Below are positions 8,187-16,535 of a stretch of DNA of 64,000 bases, piece after piece; position 1 is the first letter of the stretch; each line of letters starts with the position of its first letter. The position numbers were made by a program, and so were the translations under genes. Source of the stretch: DASVTR01 sp036382855 (GTDB taxonomy: Bacteria > Acidobacteriota > Blastocatellia > Pyrinomonadales > Pyrinomonadaceae); contig DASVPO010000024.1 of the NCBI GenBank assembly GCA_036382855.1, positions 186,001 to 250,000 on the forward strand, in the 5' to 3' direction. The notes under the pieces are model-generated. The model was given only the letters and a program-made list of their open reading frames with translations, had not been told where the DNA came from and searched no databases.

Positions 8187-9446
8187 ATGAATCGTCAGAT
8201 GCACTCAGGGAAAACAATCAACCGCGCTCTAGCGTCGCTCTTTATCCTCGTCTTCGTTTGCTTTGTCGCCGGTTGTCGCAAGGATGCGGAGACGGAGAGC
8301 GTGCGCCCCGTTTCTCTGCGCGATGTACCGGCGCAGCGCCTCGCCTTCAGTTTCAAACCCGACACCAACGCCACGCCGCCAGCGCTTGCTGACGATGCCG
8401 CGAAAATCGAGAAGGTACAGCAGGATTTCGAGACGCGACGCACGGAGGAAGCCTTAGTGCGCGGCGTTGTCTCGCCCGACGGGCAGCGCGTGCTGGCGCT
8501 CTACGAGACAGGCGACTTGCAGCGCGGCGAGTTTCGGATAGACATGTATTCCGTCGAGGGGCAATTCCTGCGCAACGTCACGCCGCCCCAACTCTCCTGC
8601 ACCTTCGCGCCCATCGTCGCCTGGTCGCCCGACGGCGCGCAGATAGCCTTCATCGCGCGTAAAGCTCTCACGCCCGAGCAGCCGCCGCCGGACACCAGCG
8701 CGCCGCCCGAAATCGGACAGCCAGCGCCCGCTCCATCCGTCGGCCCTGCGTTCGCGCCCGTGCCTGCGTTCAGTACGGAGCAGATTTACGTCTGCGACCG
8801 CGACGGGTTCAATCTTCGTCCGCTGACCACGCGCGACGGCCTCATCTATTTTCATCTCGCGTGGGCCCCCGACGCACATGCCATCGCTGCCCTCGCCTGT
8901 AAGCGTGAGGAATGGGAAGAGGCGGAGGGTGCCAGGCAAGCCCCGGCAGGCCGCCCGCGTGTGCTCACACTCGACGGCCGCGAGCGCTTGCTCGATGACG
9001 AACTGAAGGACGCGCTGCCCGTCTGGTCGCCCGATTCATCGAAAATCGCCACGGCCTACGATACGGACGTTTGGATTTACGATGCCGCGAGCAGCACGCC
9101 GACGGCCGCGCGCATCCCTCTGCGTGATGCGCTGCGTGCAGCCTCAGCCGCCTTCGACGCGCAGCACCTCTCTAAGGATAAAAAATCCGGCAGCGCTAAC
9201 GATAAACAGAAGGAGAGCACGGGAGGCACTGCGGCGAGCAGCCCGCCTAAGTCTTTCGCGCCGATTATTCGTCTCGAATGGGCGCAGCCCTCGACGCTTC
9301 TCATACAGACGGGTTACATCCGCGTCTATCCGAGCGCGCCCGAATATCCACGCTGGCATGAGTTGTACTTAAGCCCGCAGGCGGCGCTCCTCAGTTGGCT
9401 TCCGGCATCGTTTCCGCTTGATAGCCGCAACGCCGCTTCGTGCTAA
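8187..9446 (+). CDS. TolB-like beta-propeller lipoprotein
   Basis: 419 residues. The N-terminus is a lipoprotein signal ending FVAGC, with the lipidated cysteine at position 30. At least three TolB/WD40-like blades are visible: IVAWSPDGAQIAFIAR, LAWAPDAHAIAALACK and LPVWSPDSSKIATAYD. Proline- and alanine-rich linkers separate them. Such proteins sit in the periplasm attached to a membrane and usually bind proteins or peptidoglycan-linked partners. No pathway can be assigned. The gene starts 38 bases after the metalloprotease gene, so they may be cotranscribed. Confidence 0.75.
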   Translation: MNRQMHSGKTINRALASLFILVFVCFVAGCRKDAETESVRPVSLRDVPAQRLAFSFKPDTNATPPALADDAAKIEKVQQDFETRRTEEALVRGVVSPDGQRVLALYETGDLQRGEFRIDMYSVEGQFLRNVTPPQLSCTFAPIVAWSPDGAQIAFIARKALTPEQPPPDTSAPPEIGQPAPAPSVGPAFAPVPAFSTEQIYVCDRDGFNLRPLTTRDGLIYFHLAWAPDAHAIAALACKREEWEEAEGARQAPAGRPRVLTLDGRERLLDDELKDALPVWSPDSSKIATAYDTDVWIYDAASSTPTAARIPLRDALRAASAAFDAQHLSKDKKSGSANDKQKESTGGTAASSPPKSFAPIIRLEWAQPSTLLIQTGYIRVYPSAPEYPRWHELYLSPQAALLSWLPASFPLDSRNAASC

Positions 9447-9496
9447 ACTGTCGCGCGCTTTGTTAAGTAGAGGGCCATTCTTTCGAGGAGTCTGAA

Positions 9497-10066
9497 ATGA
9501 TTTATCACAGTGTCGCTGAAATTTTTGATTCCATAGACGAGACGCGCAGCCGGCTCAAAGAGCGTCTTGCAGGTCTCAGCCCCGAGCAGGAAAACTTTCG
9601 ATCCACATCCGGCGGCTGGTCCATCGCGGAGATAGTCGAGCACCTGGCGATTCTGGAGAGTCGTCTTCTCGGCCTGATGACCGTGATGGTCAACAAGACC
9701 GAAAAGGCTGGCTCCGGGCGCGACGCCAACAAACCTTCGTTCAATCCAATCTCGCTCGAACAGATTATCGAGCGCAGCCTGAAGGAGAAGTACGTCGCGC
9801 CGGAAACCGCTCAGCCTCAGGGCGGCGTCTCCATCCATGACTCGCTCGAACGCTTGCGACAATCGCGCGCGAGTCTCAGCGAACTGCGCCCGCGTTTTGA
9901 AGCGACTGACTTAAGCGAAGCGCGCTACCCGCATCCGGCCTTCGGCCCGCTCAACCTCTATCAGTGGCTCCTGATGATTGGCATCCACGAAGACCGACAC
10001 CTACGCCAGATTGAAGCGCTCATGGCTTCACCCGAATATCAGGCGGCCGCATCGGCAAGCGCCTGA
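9497..10066 (+). CDS. DinB family protein
   Basis: 189 residues, a four-helix-bundle protein of the DinB/YfiT type. Recognisable pieces are GGWSIAEIVEHLAILESR and the C-terminal GIHEDRHLRQIEAL; the histidines in these are the usual metal ligands (H in EHL, then H..H). Members act as metal-dependent thiol transferases or have unknown roles. The start ATG has a good Shine-Dalgarno (GAGGAG, six bases upstream). It precedes the intron-bearing tRNA gene. Confidence 0.85.
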   Translation: MIYHSVAEIFDSIDETRSRLKERLAGLSPEQENFRSTSGGWSIAEIVEHLAILESRLLGLMTVMVNKTEKAGSGRDANKPSFNPISLEQIIERSLKEKYVAPETAQPQGGVSIHDSLERLRQSRASLSELRPRFEATDLSEARYPHPAFGPLNLYQWLLMIGIHEDRHLRQIEALMASPEYQAAASASA

Positions 10067-10225
10067 GCCCGACTTATACGAACGATAAGAGCAGCGCTCA
10101 AGCTACGGAATTAAACGAGCGGCACGGTGCAGTTGCCACGCGCCGCAAATTTCGCTAGAGTTTAAGCATTGAGGTTTAGCAGTTCTTGATGTGCCCTCAT
10201 AGCTCAATGGTTAGAGCAGCGGACT

Positions 10226-10863
10226 CGATCTTTGAAGATTCTAAGTGGAAAAATCAGGGTTATGAAATTCGGCATGACAGTTTAGACAAAGAAGCTGGCA
10301 CTTCTGCGCTTCTTCGAGAAGCGTTTTCCATGAAGTGTTGGAGCAACCTCTGATGTCAATCGGAAAGGATTTAAGAGAGGCATCAAGGTGGTGAAAGGCC
10401 AGCGCGGCTTGATTTTTGGAGTAGCCGCAAGCCTCGCACCTGCCTCCCTTTTGTTGAATGAGAAGTTGCCTTCTTCGGCGTCCGCGTTGTTGCTGAGAGA
10501 GATAGTTCTGATGCTTGTTATTCGTCAAAGCGTTCTTACAGCGGAGCGAGCAGAATTTTGTTTTCCGTCCCGAAAGTTTCGCCTGACAAATAATGCAAGC
10601 TGTTTCCATATGATTTTCAATGTGGGTTGCGAGTGTATCACATCACAAGTTTGCGAATTTGTTTTCAGGTATGCTCGTAGAATCTGTCAAATTCGGGGAA
10701 GCCTAAGTGGCGAAAGCCATAAGGTAATCCCGAGCCAAGTCTCGCTTTCAAGCGAGAAAGGTGTAGAGACTTGACGATAGACGCGTAAAGCGAAGGGAAA
10801 GTCCAGACCACAAACTTTGATTTCTCTTCGGAATCAAAGGCGGTGAAAGCCGTAGCTGGCACG
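10226..10863 (+). ncRNA. Group I self-splicing intron, IC3-like, in the tRNA(CAU) anticodon loop
   Basis: The 3' part shows the conserved core in order. A P-like element AAATTCGGGGAAGCC is at 10689-10703. A Q-like element containing AATCCCGAGCCAAG lies at 10721-10739, followed by a P6a hairpin (TCTCGC/GCGAGA). The R element GGTGTAGAGACTTGACG lies within 10758-10776, and the S element AAGGGAAAGTCCAGACC at 10793-10809. Two terminal hairpins (CTTTGATT/AATCAAAG and GGC/GCC) precede the final G. These match the cores of cyanobacterial tRNA-Leu and tRNA-fMet introns that I know. The first 400 bases carry an HNH gene on the opposite strand. I could not build a convincing P1 with the usual U-G wobble, so the exact 5' splice site is uncertain. 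Confidence 0.85.
10241..10609 (-). CDS. HNH endonuclease encoded antisense within the group I intron
   Basis: 122 residues. An N-terminal zinc finger (C5-x2-C8 ... C20-x3-C24) is followed by a basic linker (RGRRRRQ) and an HNH/ββα-metal core. The core has C58-x2-C61, the HHLD motif at 73-76, and C108-x2-C111 with HAEFHN. This architecture is typical of phage and intron homing endonucleases. It probably cuts the intronless tRNA allele to spread the intron, as inferred from its position. It runs opposite to the tRNA, and its stop codon is only 15 bases inside the intron, so its last codons overlap the expected P1 region. The Shine-Dalgarno is weak. Confidence 0.85.
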   Translation of the reverse strand: METACIICQAKLSGRKTKFCSLRCKNALTNNKHQNYLSQQQRGRRRRQLLIQQKGGRCEACGYSKNQAALAFHHLDASLKSFPIDIRGCSNTSWKTLLEEAQKCQLLCLNCHAEFHNPDFST

Positions 10864-10934
10864 CATAATCCGTTGGTTCGAGGTTCAAGTCCTCGTGAGG
10901 GCATTGGTTCGAGGCCGGAGAATTAACAAACAAG

Positions 10935-10975
10935 AAAACGAGGCTGCTCTGTGACACCAGAGCAGCCTCGTTTTT
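10935..10975 (+). terminator. Rho-independent terminator after the split tRNA
   Basis: A long perfect stem (GAGGCTGCTCTG / CAGAGCAGCCTC, six-base loop TGACAC) is followed by TTTTT and preceded by AAAAC. The A-rich left side means it could also act on minus-strand transcripts, such as that of the convergent gene ending at 11013. Confidence 0.9.
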
Positions 10976-11012
10976 ATGTCTACCGCTTAAATGCCGACTG
11001 ATAGCTTTCCGA

Positions 11013-11831
11013 TCAAATACGCATGGTCGGTTGTTGGAGCGGATGATTGTAGAGGACTGAGCGCATGCGGACGTGGCAATGCAGGGTGTCGAGATAGGCT
11101 GCAAACTGTTTGAGCAGCGGCCAGAGCTGGAATTCGCTTCTGGCCTCCTTGACCTCTTCCATAAACTTCTGGACTTCGGCCCAATCGCGGAACATCAGGT
11201 AGTGCATGAACGACTCGAAGACGGCCAGCGCTTCGATGAGCGCGAAGTAGGAATCAACATCGCGCTGGCTCTCCGCACGATTGACGCGCTCAATGAGTAT
11301 CGCAAGGGCTTCGCAGAGCACGACCGATTGTTCGAGCTTGCGTTTGAAGTCGTCGAAAAGCTGGTCGCCTGTCAGCGAGGAATCGAAGATAACGGAGATG
11401 GAGATGATGGTCTGCTGCGTACAGTTGCGCAGCATGCCGTGAGCGCGCGTAAACTCCGTGCGCATCTGTTCGAGCGGTTGCTCCGGGTTGAGGATGATGA
11501 AATTGCGGACTCTTTTAAGCTCGTGCTGGAAAGCGAAGATGGTGCTGTCGTAGAGGCTATCGAGCGCAGGGCTTATTCCGTCCGCACGCTTGGCCTTCGT
11601 TTCGATGTCCGTGATGATCTCTCTGGCTTTTTCGTGCAGCGATTTGAAGATGACATGAGAATTGAGCAGCGTCTCGTCGGATTTCAGGCAGGCTTCGAGC
11701 AGGTTGAGATAATCAAGCAAGTCAACCAGCCTGCTGAACAGTTCAGAGACGGATTCTTGCAGCGAAGGCGGTTCTATTCTCGCCAGAACCTCGTTGAGCC
11801 TCCGATTTAGGTTGGGCGCTGCGTCCTTCAT
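11013..11831 (-). CDS. Uncharacterised alpha-helical protein downstream of PilZ
   Basis: 272 residues, acidic and basic residues mixed, no signal peptide, no transmembrane segment and no motif I recognise. The composition suggests an almost wholly helical cytoplasmic protein (for example residues 20-50 and 180-240). It starts 24 bases after the PilZ gene stop and is on the same strand as the PilZ and GGDEF-EAL genes, so it is probably the third gene of a c-di-GMP operon. Its role could be that of an effector or partner, but this is only context. Confidence 0.75.
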   Translation of the reverse strand: MKDAAPNLNRRLNEVLARIEPPSLQESVSELFSRLVDLLDYLNLLEACLKSDETLLNSHVIFKSLHEKAREIITDIETKAKRADGISPALDSLYDSTIFAFQHELKRVRNFIILNPEQPLEQMRTEFTRAHGMLRNCTQQTIISISVIFDSSLTGDQLFDDFKRKLEQSVVLCEALAILIERVNRAESQRDVDSYFALIEALAVFESFMHYLMFRDWAEVQKFMEEVKEARSEFQLWPLLKQFAAYLDTLHCHVRMRSVLYNHPLQQPTMRI

Positions 11832-11855
11832 CTTCTTCTTAAAAGTCCTGGAGTT

Positions 11856-12185
11856 TTAAGCCGGGGCGCTCTCGTCCAGATTGTCGAGCAGCAGGTTAAG
11901 CATCGCCTGTTCGGTTTCGGTCGAGCCAGTGAAGCGGAGCGCGAAGCCCATCTCGGAAATCTGGTAGACGACTTCGGCCCAGAGATAAATCCAGCGTTCG
12001 GTCGGTAGTTGAATCTCGATGCGGATTAACTCTTTCGGCGTCACCTCATCGCTCGTCAACAGAAAACAGCCGGTCGAACTGATGTCAACAATCGTGCCCG
12101 TACGCTGCGCGAGAACTCCTTCCCAACGCGCGTTGAGCCTGACTTGAAAACGTCTTGCTTCTCTACGGTCGCTGATCTTCAACAT
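11856..12185 (-). CDS. PilZ-domain protein (c-di-GMP receptor candidate)
   Basis: 109 residues. The opening SDRREARRFQVRLNARW has the RxxxR-type c-di-GMP-binding box (RREARR), and VDISSTGCFLLTSD matches the D/NxSxxG loop of PilZ domains. The domain fills the protein, so an effector output would need a partner. The start is only two bases after the stop of the GGDEF-EAL gene, so the two are almost certainly cotranscribed. Both binding motifs look intact, so it probably senses c-di-GMP made or degraded by its neighbour. Confidence 0.85.
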   Translation of the reverse strand: MLKISDRREARRFQVRLNARWEGVLAQRTGTIVDISSTGCFLLTSDEVTPKELIRIEIQLPTERWIYLWAEVVYQISEMGFALRFTGSTETEQAMLNLLLDNLDESAPA

Positions 12186-12187
12186 TG

Positions 12188-14704
12188 CTATGCCGCCATG
12201 ACGGGTTTGATGGCCTTGACTCTATGCGGCGCTTCCGTGCCGCCCTCAACGTTTGGAAGAGGCTGCAAGTGTGTGCAGGTGTCGGAGATGATCTTCTCAG
12301 CGCCGCTGGCGTGCGTCGGGCGCGAGAAGAAGTAGCCCTGCCCGTTTTCGCAGCCCAGCTTTCTCAGTAGTGCCAACTGCTCTTTCGTTTCCACGCCTTC
12401 CGCGACAACATCCATCCCCAAATTTTGTGCGAGCATGATAATGGTGCGCACGATTTCGATGTTTTCGTTATTGTCCACCATGCGGATAACGAAGGAGCGG
12501 TCAATCTTCAAGGTGTCTATGGGGAAGCGGTGCAGGTAGCTCAGGGAGGAGTAGCCCGTGCCGAAGTCGTCAATCGAGAGTTGCACGCCGAGCGCGCGCA
12601 TCTGCTTGAGCATCTCTGTGGCTGTGTCTATGTTCTCCATCACCACGCTTTCCGTAATCTCAAGCTTGAGGCTGCGCGGGTCGAGTTTCGTTTCCTCTAA
12701 AATCTCCGTTATCTGCGCTATCAGGTTCGGCTGCTCAAACTGTTTACTGGAAAGATTGACGCTGATAAAGAGCGGCAAGTCCGAAGCATAACGACGCTGC
12801 CAGCGCCGCATCTGCCTGCAAGCTTCACGCAAAGCCCATTCACCGATGGCTATAATCTGGCCCGTATCTTCAGCCACAGGAATGAAGTCCATCGGAGAAA
12901 TCAGCCCGCGCTCAGGATGCTGCCAGCGCACGAGAGCTTCAAAGCCGCGCAGGTTGAAATTGTCCAGAGCAACAATCGGCTGATACTGAACGAAAAACTC
13001 GTTGCGCTCTAAGGCACGCCTTAAGTCTGTCTCCAGTTGCAGTAGATTCATGGCGACGGCGTGCATCGTCTTGTCGAACACTTCGTGACGCGCCTTGCCT
13101 AAGGACTTGGCACGATACATGGCCGTGTCCGCATCGCGCAGGATGTCGTCGGGCTGGTCGTAGCCGGTCGTGCTCGGCGCAATGCCGATGCTGGTCGTGG
13201 TGAAGACTTCGTGCCCGTTTAAAGAGAAGGGCACTTTCAATTCTTTCTGGATGCGCTCGGCAATCGAGATGGCTTCCGGCTCGTCCTGCAAATCTTCGAG
13301 CAGGATTGTGAACTCGTCGCCGCCGACGCGCGCCACAGTATCGCCGGGGCGCAGGCATCTTTCGAGACGACGTGCGATGCCGACGAGAAGCTGGTCACCG
13401 ATGATGTGGCCGAGGCTGTCGTTGATGACTTTGAAGCGGTCAAGGTCAAGGAAGAGGACGGCGAAGATCTGGTTGTCGCTGCGCTGCGTGCGCGCTATCG
13501 CCAGCTTCAGGTGGTCCATGAAGAGAGCGCGGTTCGGTAGTCCCGTCAACGCATCATGGAAGGCATCGTGCAGCAAACGGTCTTCGGCGCGCTTGCGGTC
13601 TGTGATGTCCTGAATCTGAAAAATCAGGTGAATCGAATCGGTGTTGGAGTCGCGCACACGCGAAACGCTCCACAGCACCCAGACCGTGTGGCCCTGTTTA
13701 TGAAGATAACGCTTCTCCATCTGGTAGGTCGGAAGGTGGCCTTTGAGCAGTTGCTTGATGCTTGCCAGCGCAGAGCCTAAATCGTCCTTGTGCGTCACGC
13801 TTTGAAAGTTAGTGGCGAGAAGTTCATGCGCCGCGTAGCCGAGAATCTCACAGAGCGAGCGGTTGACCTGCAACCAACGCCCCTTAGCCGAAACTAAGGC
13901 CATGCCAATCGCCGCGTAATCAAACGCGCTGCGGAACAACTCTTCACTTTCGCGCAGGGTCGCAACACGCTTCTCAAACTGCTTGGCCTCCGTCGCCGAG
14001 AGATAAGCATCCTTGAAGTAGGTGCAGTAAGCGAAATGAATGATGGCGACGACCGTGGTGAAGGCAATCGAGGGATAAAAGCCTGCGATGTTGACCAGCT
14101 TGGCTGTCATTCCGGCCGAAGCTGCGATGGCGAAGTATGTAACGAGGGTCGAGAAGAAAGCGCTGCCCCATGAACGCCCTCGCTGTTTGCCGGAGTTTTT
14201 AATCTCGCTGATGGCAAGCACACCGGCATGAGTTACTGCCTGCACGAAAGTAATGATGCCGATGGCGAGGATGAGCCGGAGCGGGGAGAGGCTGCGCGAC
14301 AAATCTGCGATGGAGCCAAACGAGAGCCTTAGAATCCAGATGAGGCTGAAGGTCGTGATGGCCGTGACAGCCGGATTGAAGAGCAGCAGGCTGCGGTTTT
14401 TAGTCAGCCTCAGAGACGCACAGAGCGCCGCCAGCGCAGCCAGCAAGACGGCCGCCTCGCCATCAAACAGCAGGATTGCTAGGAAGATAAACGTGTCGGA
14501 AAGCGAAACCTGTCCCCTGACGTGAGGGATTTTAATCGTGATTCGCGTTCCGATGTTGATTGTAATCAGGGCCAGCAGCAGCAACGGAACGTCTATCCGA
14601 GCGATTGACAGGCCGAGCGTTGATAAGAGAACGACTCCGCCACCCGTTGCGACCACCAGCCACATGAATGGCCTGCTTAAGCGTTGACTACCTGCGGCTA
14701 TCAT
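12188..14704 (-). CDS. Membrane-anchored PAS-GGDEF-EAL protein (c-di-GMP turnover)
   Basis: 838 residues. The N-terminal 240 or so hold about seven hydrophobic segments forming a membrane sensor. A PAS domain follows (FDYAAIGMALVSAKGRW ... DITDRKRAEDRL). The GGDEF domain has an intact RVGGDEF and an allosteric RxxD (RPGD) five residues before it. The EAL domain has EALVRW, SVNLSSKQF, LEITES, IDDFGTGYSS, LKIDRSF and VVAEGVE, all key residues present. It could both make and degrade c-di-GMP; which dominates cannot be told. It is followed immediately by a PilZ gene and an unknown gene. A second-site tail of about 30 residues after EAL is unassigned. Confidence 0.93.
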   Translation of the reverse strand: MIAAGSQRLSRPFMWLVVATGGGVVLLSTLGLSIARIDVPLLLLALITINIGTRITIKIPHVRGQVSLSDTFIFLAILLFDGEAAVLLAALAALCASLRLTKNRSLLLFNPAVTAITTFSLIWILRLSFGSIADLSRSLSPLRLILAIGIITFVQAVTHAGVLAISEIKNSGKQRGRSWGSAFFSTLVTYFAIAASAGMTAKLVNIAGFYPSIAFTTVVAIIHFAYCTYFKDAYLSATEAKQFEKRVATLRESEELFRSAFDYAAIGMALVSAKGRWLQVNRSLCEILGYAAHELLATNFQSVTHKDDLGSALASIKQLLKGHLPTYQMEKRYLHKQGHTVWVLWSVSRVRDSNTDSIHLIFQIQDITDRKRAEDRLLHDAFHDALTGLPNRALFMDHLKLAIARTQRSDNQIFAVLFLDLDRFKVINDSLGHIIGDQLLVGIARRLERCLRPGDTVARVGGDEFTILLEDLQDEPEAISIAERIQKELKVPFSLNGHEVFTTTSIGIAPSTTGYDQPDDILRDADTAMYRAKSLGKARHEVFDKTMHAVAMNLLQLETDLRRALERNEFFVQYQPIVALDNFNLRGFEALVRWQHPERGLISPMDFIPVAEDTGQIIAIGEWALREACRQMRRWQRRYASDLPLFISVNLSSKQFEQPNLIAQITEILEETKLDPRSLKLEITESVVMENIDTATEMLKQMRALGVQLSIDDFGTGYSSLSYLHRFPIDTLKIDRSFVIRMVDNNENIEIVRTIIMLAQNLGMDVVAEGVETKEQLALLRKLGCENGQGYFFSRPTHASGAEKIISDTCTHLQPLPNVEGGTEAPHRVKAIKPVMAA

Positions 14705-15275
14705 TAGATGAGATGTCCCGAAAGTAAATTTGCGAGGTGTATTAGGCGCTGATCAGTCTTAAGGTTGCGGCCCTTTTGCCTGCGACGCTTGAGAGCGAGG
14801 CTATCAGTCGGGGATGGTTTGAACCGGCGTCTGTCCTGAAAAAGCGGCTTCGACAACTGCCCGCCAGAAAGGAAGATGCCTCTTCAACCCCTGATAAAAC
14901 TGGCCGCAAAAAGAGCAATCTCCGGCGTGAAAGAAGTAAGCCAACGCACTGTGCTGTTGGCTGTTGCTGATAATAACAGCAAACGGGGAAAATTAAAAAC
15001 AATTTTTTACTTGATTAAAAATCGTTGTTAATTTAAGATTTGCAGGTCGCCGCGCCACGCTGACTGCGGGCCAAAGGCGAATTGAACGTCAAAAGGCGTT
15101 CCAGCTCCTTCAACCAAATGCCCCAGGTTTTATTGCTTCCGGCCCCACACGCGTGCATATCAGCGAATAAATAAAGGCAAACCAAAAAAAGTCCGGCCAG
15201 AGCGGCGGGCCTTAGTACGTTGCTGCCTGAGCGAGTGCGCCGCCCGAAGCGATAAGTAGAGAACGGAGTGAACTT
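14705..15275. other. Gene-poor divergent intergenic region
   Basis: About 570 bases between the divergent GGDEF-EAL and SPOR genes. Short open frames exist on both strands, but none has a recognisable domain or good ribosome site. A very AT-rich stretch at about 14990-15035 could hold promoters. A small hairpin (CTGTTG...CAACAG-like) lies near 14953-14980. No RNA gene was recognised. Confidence 0.5.
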
Positions 15276-16469
15276 ATGAGAATCACCTGCCCCAAATGTG
15301 AGTTTAAAGGTCTGATTGACAGCGCGCCGCTGGCCTTCGAGACGCATGTCGCCTGCGTGCGATGCGGAACCACCTTCGAAGCCATGCTGGTCGAAGGCGA
15401 AATCAAGACTAGCTTGCTGCCCGATGATTACGAAAAATTTCTTGCGCCGCTAGCTGCGGCTGACGCAGACGCGGAAGCGATGCCTCCGATTCCTTCGCCT
15501 CCCGAGCCGGATGCGGAAGACGTGCTCGTGCTGCCGCAAACTCCAGAGATGGGCCAACAGATGGACGAGCCGGCCGATGTCGCGGTTGAAGATGTGCTGC
15601 TCGTCTCGTCTGTCGAAACTGAGCCGACCGTCGAGGAAAACGTGCTGGCTGGTCAGGACGAAGGCGCGACGGAAGAGCTTGCAGTCTTGACGGAGGCTTG
15701 CAGCCTGCCGCTACAGGATGAGTCGCAGCCGGAGAAGGTCGCTGAGGCCGCCAACGAGCCGAGTTTCAATTTCAGCACGCCCGAAGAAGCTAAGGCTGAC
15801 TACGACCGTCATGGTATGGGCATGCGCTTGATGCGGATTTCTCCGCTCTGGCTTGTTGTCTGCGGCATGACATTCATCGCGGTCATCGTCCTCTCGAACC
15901 AGTTTGCGAAGCCGGCCGAGCAGGAACAGAGCGTCGCCTCAAACTTCACTTCGCCGAGCAACAAGGCTACGAATCAAACGCTCATGCAGCCGCCTCAGCC
16001 TGCCTCCACAAGTCCTGCCGCGACAAGCGTGCAGGATTCGTCGCAGACGGGCGCGCCTGCTCCCGTCGAGTTGAAAAAAGAGGCGGAAGCAATCGAGGAG
16101 AAAGCGGAGACGAAGACTACAGAAGAGCCGGAAGCACCGGCCGTCGAGAGTGCGCCGTCTGAAGCCGAGACGAAAAGGAGCGCGCCCGCTGCTGTTCCTC
16201 AATCGCAGAGCATGGAAGCCGGCGGCTTCACGATTCAGATAGGTTCTTACAACGTGATAGAGCAGGCCAACGAGCGCGTCGCGCGCCTTCAGGCGACAGG
16301 TTTTGACGCGCGCGTCGTGACGGTGGAACTACCGAAGCGCGGCACGTGGTACAGGGTGCAGGCAGGTCGTTTCAGTAACAAAGAAGAGGCCGCGCGTTAT
16401 GGAAACGAGATGAAGTCTAAGGGAGCGGCCGATAGTTTCATTATCACGGAAGCTCAGGGTGGAAAGTAG
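15276..16469 (+). CDS. Zinc-ribbon, single-pass membrane protein with C-terminal SPOR domain
   Basis: 397 residues. Residues 1-31 are a zinc ribbon (C5-x2-C8 and C27-x2-C30) of the MJ0042 type. A long acidic linker follows, then one transmembrane helix at about 187-208 (LWLVVCGMTFIAVIVL). A Pro/Ala/Glu-rich spacer leads to a SPOR domain from about 316 (FTIQIGSYN...GTWYRVQAGRFSNKEEAARY). SPOR domains bind septal peptidoglycan stripped of stem peptides. The topology places the ribbon in the cytoplasm and SPOR in the periplasm. Shine-Dalgarno GGAG is eight bases before ATG. An amidase and an actin-like gene follow on the same strand. Confidence 0.9.
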   Translation: MRITCPKCEFKGLIDSAPLAFETHVACVRCGTTFEAMLVEGEIKTSLLPDDYEKFLAPLAAADADAEAMPPIPSPPEPDAEDVLVLPQTPEMGQQMDEPADVAVEDVLLVSSVETEPTVEENVLAGQDEGATEELAVLTEACSLPLQDESQPEKVAEAANEPSFNFSTPEEAKADYDRHGMGMRLMRISPLWLVVCGMTFIAVIVLSNQFAKPAEQEQSVASNFTSPSNKATNQTLMQPPQPASTSPAATSVQDSSQTGAPAPVELKKEAEAIEEKAETKTTEEPEAPAVESAPSEAETKRSAPAAVPQSQSMEAGGFTIQIGSYNVIEQANERVARLQATGFDARVVTVELPKRGTWYRVQAGRFSNKEEAARYGNEMKSKGAADSFIITEAQGGK

Positions 16470-16535
16470 GCTTCTCGTTTGTTGGAGTCAAGAGGGCGGA
16501 CTTCAGGGCGTAGATGACCGGGGAAGAATCGTGCT

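Larger units (their letters stand above)
10193..10903 (+). tRNA. tRNA with CAU anticodon (elongator Met or Ile2), split by a group I intron
   Basis: Exon 1 is 10193-10225 and exon 2 is about 10864-10903. Joined, they make a full cloverleaf. The acceptor stem GCCCTCA pairs with TGAGGGC, and the D stem GCTC pairs with GAGC. The anticodon stem GCGGA pairs with TCCGT around the loop CTCATAA. The T stem CGAGG pairs with CCTCG around TTCAAGT, and the discriminator is A; CCA is not encoded. The anticodon is CAU. The first base pair is G-C, so it is not an initiator tRNA; Met-elongator and lysidine-modified Ile2 cannot be separated by eye. The 638-base insertion is placed between U33 and C34 because group I introns follow a U and end with a G. 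Confidence 0.88.

Noticed and set aside
10665..11104. Open frames on the minus strand across the tRNA exon 2 and terminator
   Set aside because: They read the group I core, the tRNA and the terminator in reverse, including the RGLEPRTNG peptide that is a common tRNA-derived false ORF.
15170..15230. AAAGGCAAACC before the SPOR gene, like the start of a GEMM riboswitch
   Set aside because: The P2 hairpin and the GGGACGCAAAGCC block are missing, so it is not a c-di-GMP aptamer.
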